DNA from: Vibrio sagamiensis NBRC 104589
GTDB lineage: Bacteria > Pseudomonadota > Gammaproteobacteria > Enterobacterales > Vibrionaceae
Length of the DNA: 64,000 nucleotides
Direction: 5' to 3'
Assembly (NCBI RefSeq): GCF_007990935.1
Contig: NZ_BJXJ01000003.1
Location: forward strand, 62,001-126,000
How positions within the stretch are numbered: position 1 is the stretch's first letter; the number at the start of each line of letters is the position of its first letter. Shown piece by piece: positions 45,257 to 55,923 of this stretch. A program made the translations under genes and the position numbers. The notes below the pieces were generated by a model. That model made no database searches. It was not told where the DNA came from and saw nothing but the letters and a program-made list of their open reading frames with translations.

Positions 45257-46444
45257 TTATTCAAACCAATCGTTAAGATCGACCATCTTCACGCATTGTG
45301 GCCATTTGTTAAATCGGTCTTTGTTACCACAACCATGAATAGGGTTACCGGCGAGATCGATAGGGGTGTTTGCTTTATTGACATCGCAGTCGCCGTGTAT
45401 ATTCTCGCTCATATCATTGACAACGGGGCTATTGTATCGGTTAACCCTAACATTTCTTGCTCGTGGTAGGCCGTTATTCATCGTATTTGACAGTAAAGTG
45501 GCTTGGCTAAATAGTGGAGTCACCGCTTTTTGACCATTTGGCAGTGTTTTCGCACAGTCACCTAGGTAGGTAATTTGATAACTGATGGGATTCGCTTCGG
45601 GGATGAGGCCAATCGAGAAATCATCTTGGCTACATACCCCATTTTTGCTGATTCTTTGACACGATAGCTTGGAATTTTTACCAAGCCATAAGCCAGTGTC
45701 TACATGAATCATGTAATCCTTGCCTACTTGTAGACTATTGGTATCAATACCAACGCCGCTGTAGTAATAAGGAGTAAGTGGGAAACCATGATCTTCAATG
45801 CGTGCATAATATTTATGTGAGACACCATGTAAGAGACCTGCACCACTCCCTTGCAGGGCATTACCGACCAGCCCCCCAGATAAATCGGCTAGCTTAGAAT
45901 CTTTAGGATGCTCTGAAGATTTAGGCTCGATTTTAGGTGCGAAAACAGCGAGTACTTCGCTCTCATCTGGGACATTGTAAATTGCCCCACAGGAATGCAT
46001 ATTGTTAGCAACAAGATACACGCCATAGCTTTCTTCACTGCCGCACTGGCCTTTTTCATTCAGGTCCCAATCGTTATTTGCGCCTTCGCCATTAAAGTGA
46101 GATTCGGTATTGAACTGAGCCAAAATCTCGTTATTTTCTAAATCTCGAATAGTCCAATTAACTGCTACCTTACCATTGACATAAATATCATGAGAAATAA
46201 CCTCTGTATCGCAATAAGTGCCGTGGCTATCACTATAAATAATGAAATTAGTATCTTGAGTATCGACATCATTAGTATCCCAAATGGTTTGCTTTATTTG
46301 GACCAATAAATCTTGAGTTGTAGGCTCGATTAAATTGACACAAGCCTTTTCAGTCGCAGTACCATAGGTCGATAAAATGTTTGCGGAGACGGCAGTAGAA
46401 ATAAATATCATTGGAATGGATAAAGCGGTTGTTACTATTTTCAT
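45257..46444 (-). CDS. Exported Cys-rich protein of unknown function
   Basis: The 395-residue product has a Sec signal (ending FISTAVSANI) and about twelve Cys in the mature part, suggesting several disulfides. Segments such as DSHGTYCDTEVISHDIYVNG and NNDWDLNEKGQCGSEESYGV look like secreted beta-rich domains. A central linker (about residues 180-205) is rich in charged residues. No enzyme motif is visible and no family is recognised. It is convergent with the aldehyde dehydrogenase gene and preceded by a long AT-rich gap; it appears to be an isolated accessory gene. Confidence 0.65.
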   Translation of the reverse strand: MKIVTTALSIPMIFISTAVSANILSTYGTATEKACVNLIEPTTQDLLVQIKQTIWDTNDVDTQDTNFIIYSDSHGTYCDTEVISHDIYVNGKVAVNWTIRDLENNEILAQFNTESHFNGEGANNDWDLNEKGQCGSEESYGVYLVANNMHSCGAIYNVPDESEVLAVFAPKIEPKSSEHPKDSKLADLSGGLVGNALQGSGAGLLHGVSHKYYARIEDHGFPLTPYYYSGVGIDTNSLQVGKDYMIHVDTGLWLGKNSKLSCQRISKNGVCSQDDFSIGLIPEANPISYQITYLGDCAKTLPNGQKAVTPLFSQATLLSNTMNNGLPRARNVRVNRYNSPVVNDMSENIHGDCDVNKANTPIDLAGNPIHGCGNKDRFNKWPQCVKMVDLNDWFE

Positions 46445-46882
46445 TACTTATCTCACTATTTGTTAAGGGGGGACAAAACAAATCTAGCATGACGTCAAGT
46501 AACAGGGAATTTATATAAATTGGTCTCTATCCCAAAAAAAATACGAATAAAATACATCAATATCAAAATTTAAATAATAGTTATAACACAATTTTTGGAA
46601 TGCGTTGTTTTAATTTAATTTATTACTTCTCAAATCATTAAAAATGATTTCATCATTAATTCTCATGGGATTTTCTAAATTTCTAATAGGAGATTTAATT
46701 TGATTTTATTAAATTTTTCAATAAGATTGAATTGTGCATAGATAGCTGTTTTTATTTAAAAAAGCAGACGTTTTATTTTTGTTAATAGAGTTTTTATACT
46801 ATTTGTTTGACAGGTAAAGTTATAAAGATAAATGACAATAAGATTATTTTTTATTTATGATATATTTAATAAGGCTGTAATT
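46445..46882. other. AT-rich intergenic stretch
   Basis: This 438-base gap separates divergent genes for two unknown exported proteins. It is strikingly AT-rich with long A and T runs, so it may bind H-NS. I see no gene, repeat or known operator in it. Confidence 0.5.
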
Positions 46883-47251
46883 ATGAAAAAGAACCAAGTG
46901 CTCATACTTTCTTTTGTGTCGTTATTTTCAGCATTTTCAAATGCATATGTTAAGCCTGAAAGTAAATTAGACATTTCAGTAACCGAACTAAGGAAGATTT
47001 CTTCTATTTCAGTTGGCCATGATGGTAGCTGGTATATTGGTGCCGATGCGGGGTGGGGCCTAAATGGTTGCCCTGATGTGACATCAATGAGAATTGTTTA
47101 TAATCACTACCTTAAAGAGGACTACATCAAAATTCTATCGATGATCAATGATTACTCGACCGTTAAAGTGAGCGCAAACGCAGTATGTGCTTCTGATAAT
47201 AACTTTGTTATTGATGTACAGAAATTTATAACAGTTCACAAACCAAAATAG
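46883..47251 (+). CDS. Small exported protein of unknown function
   Basis: The ATG at 46883 follows AAGG at eight bases and starts a Sec signal (MKKNQVLILSFVSLFSAFSN, cleaved near AYVKP). The mature protein has about 100 residues with two Cys (GLNGCPDVTS and NAVCASDNN) likely to pair. The alternative start at 46832 adds a hydrophobic leader without a ribosome-binding site. No family is recognised. Its base composition matches the AT-rich flank, pointing to acquired DNA. Confidence 0.6.
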   Translation: MKKNQVLILSFVSLFSAFSNAYVKPESKLDISVTELRKISSISVGHDGSWYIGADAGWGLNGCPDVTSMRIVYNHYLKEDYIKILSMINDYSTVKVSANAVCASDNNFVIDVQKFITVHKPK

Positions 47252-47259
47252 TGGTAAAA

Positions 47260-47285
47260 ATCAGGGCTGACTATTGAGCCCTGAT
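47260..47285. terminator. Hairpin between convergent genes
   Basis: ATCAGGGCT and AGCCCTGAT form a 9-bp stem around GACTATTG, followed by a T-rich stretch. It separates the small exported protein from the sulfatase-fold gene. Confidence 0.65.
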
Positions 47286-47304
47286 TTCAAATTTTCTCAA
47301 GTTT

Positions 47305-49335
47305 TTAATTGTTTGCCTTCTTTGATTTTACCCGGCAGATTTCAGACTTGTCGCATCGAAACCCTTTCAATTGAGAATTGATGAATAGAGTTTGTAGAGC
47401 AATGTAATCTTTGCCTAGATCTGGATTAGGATTTGGAATCGCTTGCTTTGAGACGCTTAAACCCTCCTGAGTCTCCCAAGGGTACAGTTTCTCTATATCG
47501 GATGCATAAGTTACCCCTTGAGCCGTGAAAGTGACTCCCAGACCATATCCGTAAGGTTGCTCAACGTCATTTGAGGCCAGTATATTTCTGCCCCCTAATG
47601 AATAGTACTCCGTATTTGACAAGCTATATGAGTAAAGGGTTGGGAAGATATCGCGATGTGATCCTACTCTGCTCTTATCATAGCGGTAATGACTGTTCTC
47701 AAGGATCACTTTAGGGATGTACATATAAAGTGGAACGGAGTGGGCAGTCCCTAAGTCTTGAGGGAAAGCGATGGAGTACTCACGTAAACGGTGATCACCA
47801 GAAGCAGCGATCAAGGTTTTATCACCAAGTGGAGAGGCTTTGATTGCACTGACAAAGTTACCAAGGGAATTGGCGGCATACTGGTAAGTCTCGTGAATCT
47901 TTCTTACATGGGACTCCTCTTTCTGCATTTTATCGATTGAATACTGGCTGACTTCAATCGGCTTTGGTGTGTACGAGCTTGGAATCTGGTAAGGTGGATG
48001 ATTGGTTTGCGTTTGGATCATCAACATAATAGGCTGCTTACTGTTTTGTAGTAGCTGTTCTGCAAACTGAAAGGTATGTTCATCCGCAGCGCCCCAAGTA
48101 TTACTGTATTGCTTAGACTCAGGAATGGCCTGATAAATATCGCCTTCAGAATAAAACTCATCCACACCTTGTGTTGGTAGGTAATACTTCAAGTTTCTCC
48201 ATAAAGGACTGCCACCCGTAACGTAGACAATTTTATAACCTGATTTTTTATAGGGTTCAAAAGCGTTATGATGAAGAACGGTCTTTTGCTCACTACCGTG
48301 ACTGATGGTGCCATTATTACTATTGAACAGCATCATAACGATACTATTGATAGTACCTCCTGTACCGGCAAGAATTCGATCAAAACTAAAGTCTTGATTA
48401 TAGTTAGCTCTCAGGGCACCAAGAAGATCAGTATTGGGGTTTTTATCTTCAATCAGTAAGTTTCCACCCATGCTTTCCATTAAAGCAAACACCACATGTG
48501 GCTGATTTTGTTCAAGGTAAGGGTTAGTATCTGTGCGATATACAGGGCTATCTTGGCCAAGTACCTTACTGACTTGCTGGTCGTATTGGTTTTGTGAAAC
48601 AGGATGGAACTTTTGACTCTTCTTTCTATTACTGCGGGCCCAGTCTAAAGCGAGCAGCGCATTTGGGGTCGTTTTATTAAGAACCTCATAGTTTGATACA
48701 TTGGCATGATATTGCTTAAGAGGAAAAGTACCGAGTGAACCACGAGCAAAGAATACGTAAACCACAATGGTGAACAAAATGGATAATGTCGTCATCAGAA
48801 CACTACGGCGTGGCCAAGCGAGTGTATCAATGCGTTTCCAAGCAAGTTGGATGATTTTACCCGCAATCACCGTAATCAGTAGAGCGCAAAAGAAAGAGCG
48901 AATGATTGGGTAATCTTGCCACATCGTTTTAAGTACGGCTAAGGTATCATCTTCCGCTAGCCCAAAAATAAAAATATCAAAATGGTTCGCGTACGTTTTG
49001 TAGTAATAGTAATTACCAATAGAAAGAGCGGCCGTAAGGAAAAAGATGCAGCGACTGTATCCAACAATTCCTCGAGTTATGTAATTAAAGAACCGTGTCC
49101 CCGAGAGGAGCAAGCCGACTAAAAAAAGAGGTGCGAAAGCGATGGTGGCAGCTCGCATGTCGAAGCGGAATCCGACAAAAACCGAATTAAAATAGTCGCT
49201 AAGAACATTGTTGATGGCATGCCAATCACCCACAGTAAAAGTGAAGATTAGCCTAAAAAGGGAAAGTGTCAGAGCTAAAAGGCCGACTTGCAACCAGATA
49301 ATTCTGAAAAGTTTACGTGAGTTTTCTTGAAACAT
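47305..49335 (-). CDS. LtaS-like sulfatase-fold membrane phosphotransferase
   Basis: The 676-residue protein has about five N-terminal membrane helices (residues 10-200) and a large periplasmic sulfatase-fold domain. Its metal site is visible in HVVFALMESMGGNLL (Glu), the nucleophile Thr in GTGGTINSIVMML, and the C-terminal ASGDHRLREY (Asp and His). This is the architecture of lipoteichoic acid synthases and of phosphoglycerol or phosphoethanolamine transferases. In a Gram-negative it may modify periplasmic glucans or surface glycans with phosphoglycerol; the acceptor cannot be read from the sequence. Neighbours give no hint. Confidence 0.85.
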   Translation of the reverse strand: MFQENSRKLFRIIWLQVGLLALTLSLFRLIFTFTVGDWHAINNVLSDYFNSVFVGFRFDMRAATIAFAPLFLVGLLLSGTRFFNYITRGIVGYSRCIFFLTAALSIGNYYYYKTYANHFDIFIFGLAEDDTLAVLKTMWQDYPIIRSFFCALLITVIAGKIIQLAWKRIDTLAWPRRSVLMTTLSILFTIVVYVFFARGSLGTFPLKQYHANVSNYEVLNKTTPNALLALDWARSNRKKSQKFHPVSQNQYDQQVSKVLGQDSPVYRTDTNPYLEQNQPHVVFALMESMGGNLLIEDKNPNTDLLGALRANYNQDFSFDRILAGTGGTINSIVMMLFNSNNGTISHGSEQKTVLHHNAFEPYKKSGYKIVYVTGGSPLWRNLKYYLPTQGVDEFYSEGDIYQAIPESKQYSNTWGAADEHTFQFAEQLLQNSKQPIMLMIQTQTNHPPYQIPSSYTPKPIEVSQYSIDKMQKEESHVRKIHETYQYAANSLGNFVSAIKASPLGDKTLIAASGDHRLREYSIAFPQDLGTAHSVPLYMYIPKVILENSHYRYDKSRVGSHRDIFPTLYSYSLSNTEYYSLGGRNILASNDVEQPYGYGLGVTFTAQGVTYASDIEKLYPWETQEGLSVSKQAIPNPNPDLGKDYIALQTLFINSQLKGFRCDKSEICRVKSKKANN

Positions 49336-49631
49336 TGTATCAAAGGCTTCCTATACAGAGTTGCGAGATGAGGTAAATAAGTATTTTGACAAAGTTGCCT
49401 TTATTTTACCTTCAGGCTAGAAATTATTCCTGATTATAACATTGACACATGTTTTACTGTTACTTGTATTTTTAAATACAAAACTAATTTGATTTTGTCA
49501 AAATATAAGATGAAAGTGATACTGAAAGGTGATCATATTTGTAATAAGAGCGTTTTACTCACTATTGGCTGGTGTACCTAAAGCAGGGAGTAAAACGCTA
49601 CTCTTTAACTTAAAATATCGATAAAAGATAA

Positions 49632-49883
49632 TTAGTTTTTAAAAAAACGGTTGTAAATAAATAATAAAATAAAGGCACCGAGTGTGGCAGTAATAATGCT
49701 ACCTATGTTTACGCCATCAGCACCACCTAAACCAATAAAGCTGCCTAAAAAGCCTCCTACAAACGCACCAGCAATACCAAGTAACATGGTTGCTATCCAA
49801 CCACCTCCGTCTTTACCTGGCATTAACCACTTTGCGAGTGCACCAGCAATGAGGCCAAGAATAATCCAAGAAAAAAATCCCAT
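49632..49883 (-). CDS. GlsB/YeaQ/YmgE family small membrane protein
   Basis: The 83-residue protein has three hydrophobic helices and Gly-rich turns: MGFFSWIILGLIAGALAKWL, then MPGKDGGGWIATMLLGIAGA and a Gly-rich second helix. It matches the transglycosylase-associated (GlsB/YeaQ) family linked to envelope stress; the molecular role is unknown. ATG 49883 follows AGGAGA at good spacing; the upstream in-frame codon at 49907 is not needed. It lies downstream of gadB on the same strand, 107 bases away. Confidence 0.88.
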   Translation of the reverse strand: MGFFSWIILGLIAGALAKWLMPGKDGGGWIATMLLGIAGAFVGGFLGSFIGLGGADGVNIGSIITATLGAFILLFIYNRFFKN

Positions 49884-49989
49884 GAGTTCTCCTTTAGCAA
49901 AATACAACTCGAACCTATCTTAATCTATCGATAATAATCTTAGTCTATTGAAGAAAAATAGTATATGTAGTGACGTATTTATAACCACC

Positions 49990-51384
49990 TTAACCGTGAT
50001 TAAAATGGGCTGATTCTTCGGCATCGCTTCCATTTAAAACTGGATGCTTGGCAAAGAAATTAATGCAATGCTGAAGGTCGGCTAGCAATAAATCTGCAAG
50101 ATCTCGACTAAATCCGTGGCGAACTAAAATGCGCATAATGACCAAGTCTTCACGTTCAGCAGGCATCGCGTAGGCTGCAATTTGCCATCCACGAGAGCGA
50201 ATGCGATCAGATAAATCGTATAAATTAAAGCCGGGGTTAGCTCCTGATTTTAAGCTCCAGCTCAGAGCAGGTATTCCACCATGACCGTCATAAATGATCT
50301 CGAACATGCCTAGTTTATCGATTTCTTTTGCTAAGTAGCGAGCATTATCGTAACAAGCTTGATGAATCTTGTGATAGCCCTCCCTGCCAAGGCGTAGGAA
50401 GTTATAATACTGCGCAATGATTTGCCCTCCTGGACGTGAGAAATTAAGCGCAAAAGTTGGCATGTTACCGCCGAGGTAATTGACATTGAAAATCAAGTCC
50501 TTGTGCAAGGCATCTGCATCTCGCCAAACAACCCAGCCGACACCAAGTGGAGAAAGACCGAATTTGTGCCCTGAAGCATTGATGGATTTTACTCTAGGTA
50601 AGCGGAAGTCCCATTCAAGATCAGGATCACAAAAAGGTGCTAAGAAGCCACCACTGGCTGCATCAACATGGATGGGGATATCTAACCCCGTTTCTTGCTG
50701 TAACTTATCCAGTGCTTCATGCACCTCTTTAACGGGTTCATATTGGCAAGTGAAGGTCACACCTAATGTCGGGACGACACCAATCGTATTTTCATCGCAG
50801 CGTTTAATCACCTCTTCTGGCGTCATGATTAAGCGATCACCTTGCATTGGTATCTCACGCAACTCAATATCCCAGTAACGGGCGAACTTGTGCCAGCAAA
50901 CTTGTACAGGACCACAAATAAGATTAGGGCGGTCGGTCGGTTTACCCTGTTGCTTCATTTTTTCGCGCCAAGCCCATTTTAAAGCCATTCCACCAAGCAT
51001 CGCAGCTTCACTTGAGCCTGTTGTCGAGCAACCCATAGGATTCTCTGCGTTAGGAGCGTGCCAAAGATCTGCCAGCATATGAACACAGCGAGATTCAAGC
51101 TCTGCGGTTTGAGGATATTCATCCTTGTCAATCATGTTTTTATCAATACATTCATCCATCAGTTTATGAACTTCATCTTCAATCCACGTTTGGCAAAATG
51201 TGGCGAGATTCTGACGAGAATTGCCATCTAGCATTAATTCATCATGTACAACCTGGTAGGCATTGGAGGCGGAGTGTTCATTTTCTGGAATTCGGTATTT
51301 TGGCATCACGACAGAAAGGTCTTTAGAGGAGTATATGTCGTCGTAGATGAAACCTTTTAAAGCTGATTTTTTATGAAGCGGCAT
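49990..51384 (-). CDS. gadB: Glutamate decarboxylase
   Basis: GadB converts glutamate to GABA, consuming a proton. The 464-residue group II PLP decarboxylase has [33 protein letters not shown] (PLP-contact Asp), and [15 protein letters not shown] with the PLP Lys. Length is typical (466 in E. coli). A gadC-type antiporter is normally needed to exchange GABA for glutamate; only a damaged permease remnant is found here, about 3 kb away. The 381-base gap upstream (51385-51765) is AT-rich with no other gene recognised. Confidence 0.95.
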   Translation of the reverse strand: MPLHKKSALKGFIYDDIYSSKDLSVVMPKYRIPENEHSASNAYQVVHDELMLDGNSRQNLATFCQTWIEDEVHKLMDECIDKNMIDKDEYPQTAELESRCVHMLADLWHAPNAENPMGCSTTGSSEAAMLGGMALKWAWREKMKQQGKPTDRPNLICGPVQVCWHKFARYWDIELREIPMQGDRLIMTPEEVIKRCDENTIGVVPTLGVTFTCQYEPVKEVHEALDKLQQETGLDIPIHVDAASGGFLAPFCDPDLEWDFRLPRVKSINASGHKFGLSPLGVGWVVWRDADALHKDLIFNVNYLGGNMPTFALNFSRPGGQIIAQYYNFLRLGREGYHKIHQACYDNARYLAKEIDKLGMFEIIYDGHGGIPALSWSLKSGANPGFNLYDLSDRIRSRGWQIAAYAMPAEREDLVIMRILVRHGFSRDLADLLLADLQHCINFFAKHPVLNGSDAEESAHFNHG

Positions 51385-51765
51385 CTTCTAATCCTTTATC
51401 GAATTGGAAAGGTAATTTCTCACCTCCAATCATATCAATGCGCATAGAACACTATTTCATGAGTGCCATCACACATCATTGGGGTGCAGGATAAACTTAG
51501 CAGTTTTTTTTATGGTGTTACTTTGCTAGTCAAAAGATGGTTTTTTTTCGTTAAATTTTGTGCACTGGCTTTGAGTTATTGTGATGGTGTACGGCTTTGT
51601 TCAAAAAATTTTTGCTAAAGGTGTGGTTCTATGTGATCAACCTGTGCGAGTTTGCAAAAGTGACCATTTTTTGACTTTAGTGGCTTCACTTTACAGAATA
51701 TAATATTTATATATTTCTAGTACTTTGGTTTATTACGAGTAAGGATTGTCTCCTTCGAGGTAAAG
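51385..51765. other. Intergenic region between divergent gadB and mscS-type genes
   Basis: This 381-base gap should hold two divergent promoters. TATAAT at 51699-51704 is a candidate -10 for the channel gene. I see no gene, repeat or known operator beyond that. Confidence 0.35.
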
Positions 51766-53445
51766 ATGACGATATTATCATGGTTTAAAATGCGTTCAGT
51801 GCAATCAATTGCTCTGTGTTGTGTTGTTCTTTTTTCAGTAGGCTCTATGTCTGCGAGTGCAACCGAGGGTACACAATCTGCTGAAATGTCGCCGGCGGAG
51901 CAAGCAATTGTTAAACTAAAAAATGTTATTGCTGATTTGTCGCAAAGCTTGCAGCAAGTAAGTGGTGAAGAACGAGATGCCTTACAGTTACAGCTTTTTC
52001 AAAAAAATGAAGAACTGAGTAACCGTATTGCGAGTGCAATTAATCATAAGACCATTCCTCACGAAGAGCTGATCGCGCTAGTTAAAACTCAAGAACAGTA
52101 TTCGGATGGCTCTATGTCTTACCTTAATGATAAGATAAAAGCGCTGAATGAAGAGATTAATACAGCTAAACCAGAAGAAAAACTGACTCTCTTAAATAGC
52201 TATCGTGAATTACAACAATATTTAGATGTCAGTTATGAAGCCAGTTGGCAGAACTTACATTGGTTGAAGACGCTGGATGTTGAAGACAAAGAGGCAATGG
52301 AGAGTTTTAAAGAACGTTTACATCAACGTATGCGTCTGCTCTCTGCCAGTATTGAATATTTGAATCAGCAGCGCGATATTATTGATTCACAGGTTTCTTC
52401 AAGCCCGGAGTCAGAGAAAGCCTCATTGCAACTCAATCAGCTTATTCTTAAACAACGGCTTGATATCTCAACAGAAAGTCTGCGTAATTTAATTACTCTT
52501 GGTGATAAGGTTGGTATAGAAACCTCTGAGTATAAACGTCAAGTATTTGAAGTAACGGGTAGTATCACGCACGATTTACTGAACACTAAAGTTATTCTGT
52601 CAATCTTGAGTCACTGGTCAAATTCGGCTATTGAATGGTTAGCGGAAAATGCACCTCAACATATTTTTCAACTGTTTGTCTTCTTCTTTATTTTGGTAAT
52701 TGCGAAGTCACTTGCTAAGTTAACCAGTAAAGTGGTCAATAAGGCAGTGGCATCTAAGAACTTGAAAATGTCACACTTGATGCAAGACTTTTTTGTCTCG
52801 ATGTCGGGAAAAGCCGTTTGGGTTATTGGTATCATGGTAGGTTTATCCCAGATTGGTTTAAATCTAGCACCGATCCTGACTGGTTTTGGTATTGCAGGTG
52901 TTATTATTGGTTTTGCTTTACAAGATACCTTGTCTAACTTTGCTGCAGGGATGATGCTACTTATTTATCGTCCATTCGATGTCGGTGATTTTGTCTACGC
53001 TGGTGGTGTTGATGGTAAAGTAAGTCATATGAGTTTAGTTAATACAACGATCCGAACGTTTGATAATCAAATTATTATCTTACCCAATGGTAAAATCTGG
53101 GGAGATGTAATAAAGAATGTGACTCATGAACGTATTCGTCGGGTTGATATGGTTTTTGGTATTGGCTATGCAGACGACTTACTAAAAGCTGAACAAGTAT
53201 TGAATGATATTGTAACTTCTCACCCATCGGTACTGCGTACACCAGAACCTAATATTAAAGTTCATACGCTGAATACTTCCTCTGTTGATTTTATTGTTCG
53301 CCCTTGGGTGAAAACGGATGATTACTGGGATGTTTATTGGGATGTGACCAAAGAAGTGAAGTTGCGCTTTGATCGTGAAGGTATATCAATACCATTCCCT
53401 CAGCAAGACGTTCACTTGCATATGGTGGAAAAGACACAGGTATAA
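51766..53445 (+). CDS. MscS-family mechanosensitive channel with long periplasmic domain
   Basis: The 559-residue protein has an N-terminal signal (cleaved near SASATEG), a predicted helical or coiled-coil periplasmic region (about 35-270), then three or four membrane helices. The last is the pore helix with GFGIAGVIIGFALQDTLSNF and AAGMMLLIYRPFDVGDFV, followed by the MscS beta and alpha/beta domains (HMSLVNTTIRTFDNQIIILP). MscS channels release solutes on osmotic downshock. ATG 51766 follows GAGGTAAAG. The extra N-terminal domain separates it from plain MscS and makes it closer to the larger YnaI/MscK-type members. Confidence 0.9.
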   Translation: MTILSWFKMRSVQSIALCCVVLFSVGSMSASATEGTQSAEMSPAEQAIVKLKNVIADLSQSLQQVSGEERDALQLQLFQKNEELSNRIASAINHKTIPHEELIALVKTQEQYSDGSMSYLNDKIKALNEEINTAKPEEKLTLLNSYRELQQYLDVSYEASWQNLHWLKTLDVEDKEAMESFKERLHQRMRLLSASIEYLNQQRDIIDSQVSSSPESEKASLQLNQLILKQRLDISTESLRNLITLGDKVGIETSEYKRQVFEVTGSITHDLLNTKVILSILSHWSNSAIEWLAENAPQHIFQLFVFFFILVIAKSLAKLTSKVVNKAVASKNLKMSHLMQDFFVSMSGKAVWVIGIMVGLSQIGLNLAPILTGFGIAGVIIGFALQDTLSNFAAGMMLLIYRPFDVGDFVYAGGVDGKVSHMSLVNTTIRTFDNQIIILPNGKIWGDVIKNVTHERIRRVDMVFGIGYADDLLKAEQVLNDIVTSHPSVLRTPEPNIKVHTLNTSSVDFIVRPWVKTDDYWDVYWDVTKEVKLRFDREGISIPFPQQDVHLHMVEKTQV

Positions 53446-53457
53446 TTAGTCAATCAA

Positions 53458-53485
53458 AGGCCGTTCAATCATAATTAAACGGCCT
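53458..53485. terminator. Hairpin between convergent mscS-type and lysO-type genes
   Basis: AGGCCGTT and AACGGCCT form an 8-bp stem around a 12-base loop, directly after the channel gene. It lacks a T-run. Confidence 0.45.
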
Positions 53486-53570
53486 CGATCAGCATTTATA
53501 CGGGCGAATAAATTCGATTACGCTTATAAGGACTTTCAGAATATGATGTGTCCTATGTACTTATTGGTCG

Positions 53571-54470
53571 CTAAAGAGAGACAAAAAAGAGGATAAGTAC
53601 TGGTACTAATAGGCTTAAAATGAACCCGCTAACAATGGCAATAGGAACACAGCGAATACCGCCGCAACTTTGGATTACGGGCAGGGTAAAGTCCATTGCT
53701 GTTGCTCCAGCATACCCAATTACAGTATTAGGATAGCGTTGAATTAATAGAGGTATTAATATCAAAGCTAAGATTTCACGTAGTAACTCGTTAAGTAGTG
53801 CCGCACCACCTAATACATTGCCTAGGTTATCACCAATCAATATACCAGCTAGTGAGTACCAGCCAAATCCTGACGCCATGGCTAAACCGTGGTTGATGGG
53901 CAAGTCGAGCAGTAATGCAGCAATAATACCACCACAAAATGAACTCCCTATCACTACTAGTGCAATGGTGGCCCCTTTTCTGTTCAACACAATTTGTTTT
54001 AATGTCATACCGCTGTTACGTAGCTGAATACCAATAAAAAGCAGCAACACTAATAAGATGATTTCACTTACTTTGGAAACCCAAGATAAGTCGATGTTTA
54101 GCGCTAGGCCAAGTGCTAAGCCACCAGCGACAACGAATACGAGCTTTAATGATTCCACCATCATATGTAGGATGGGTAATTTGTGATGTTTGTGTGCTGA
54201 TATTGTAGGCCATAAATGATCGATTATAGGTAACACGATTAAATTGCACACACTGATACAACCAAAAAAGGTCAATGTATAAAGCACAATCTGATTTAAG
54301 TTTTGGCTTAGATTGTCCAGCCCAGCAAGGCTTATCCCCATAAGCGCAAGAATAAGCAGAACCAAACGACTGGTTTGAATATTAATAAAGTTGAGGATCT
54401 TCTTACTATGAACGGGTATGAGGTAACCAATCACAAGCGGTAAAAAGATCAGTAAAAATCCTGAAAACAT
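53571..54470 (-). CDS. lysO: LysO-type (YbjE) lysine exporter family protein
   Basis: The 299-residue protein has about eight hydrophobic helices. The C-terminal half has the family motifs ASGFGWYSLAGILIGDNLGN and GGIRCVPIAIVSGFILSLLV, and NELLREILALILIPLLIQRY. LysO of E. coli exports lysine and thialysine, and other members may carry related amino acids. Length and motifs match YbjE. It is convergent with the channel gene. Confidence 0.88.
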   Translation of the reverse strand: MFSGFLLIFLPLVIGYLIPVHSKKILNFINIQTSRLVLLILALMGISLAGLDNLSQNLNQIVLYTLTFFGCISVCNLIVLPIIDHLWPTISAHKHHKLPILHMMVESLKLVFVVAGGLALGLALNIDLSWVSKVSEIILLVLLLFIGIQLRNSGMTLKQIVLNRKGATIALVVIGSSFCGGIIAALLLDLPINHGLAMASGFGWYSLAGILIGDNLGNVLGGAALLNELLREILALILIPLLIQRYPNTVIGYAGATAMDFTLPVIQSCGGIRCVPIAIVSGFILSLLVPVLILFFVSL

Positions 54471-54644
54471 AGTATTCCTAGTTAATGGACTATCGTGTAG
54501 AAAAGGGATCGAAGCGTGTTATCAATAACTTATATGAGTAAATAAGCACCAGAAGATCGTTAAAGATTATAAAAGCTTAATAGTACTTTTTCTAAATTAC
54601 GGGTGCAATATTAAGCCATTTTTTAATTAAACAAGCAATCAAAT

Positions 54645-55231
<587 letters not shown>

Positions 55232-55258
55232 AATAACCAGCAATAATAAGCTTTAATA

Positions 55259-55296
55259 ACAGCCACTGATGTTTGTCAGTGGCTGTTTTGTTTTAG
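55259..55296 (+). terminator. Intrinsic terminator after the permease remnant
   Basis: ACAGCCACTGA and TCAGTGGCTGT form an 11-bp stem followed by TTTTGTTTT. Its survival suggests the permease gene was once intact. Confidence 0.85.
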
Positions 55297-55388
55297 GTTA
55301 TTTTTAGAATAATAAAGTCTTTCTAATGTCACAAAGCCAAAAAATAAAGTGTGATCAAGCAATGTAATAGCAGCATATTTGATTGTTT

Positions 55389-55404
55389 GTGTAAGCGTTT
55401 TCAT
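55389..55404. promoter_or_regulatory. GalR-type operator upstream of ygjH
   Basis: GTGTAAGCGTTTTCAT matches the gal operator consensus GTGNAANCGNTTNCAC at all defined positions except the last. It lies about 50 bases before the ygjH start and about 520 before the galR-like gene, so a shared transcript could be regulated here. Confidence 0.6.
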
Positions 55405-55436
55405 TACACTGTTTCTATTAATTACTAATCTGTTAG

Positions 55437-55784
<348 letters not shown>

Positions 55785-55794
55785 TGCTTGAGTG

Positions 55795-55828
55795 GCTACA
55801 GAAGATATACGTTGACAGCCTGTAGCCC
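55795..55828 (+). terminator. Hairpin after ygjH
   Basis: GGCTACAG and CTGTAGCC form an 8-bp stem around an 18-base loop, eleven bases after the stop. There is no T-run, so it may be a partial terminator before galR. Confidence 0.4.
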
Positions 55829-55923
55829 CATTTGTAAATGGAAATACCACAAATGCTTGGAAATTCATTGCGTTGTAACGGTTCACACGGTTAAATGAGC
55901 GCAGTTAAAAAAAGAGAGCAATT

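Noticed and set aside
47305-49335. Alkaline phosphatase or plain sulfatase
   Set aside because: The five N-terminal helices and the GTGGTINS nucleophile context fit LtaS-type phosphotransferases better.
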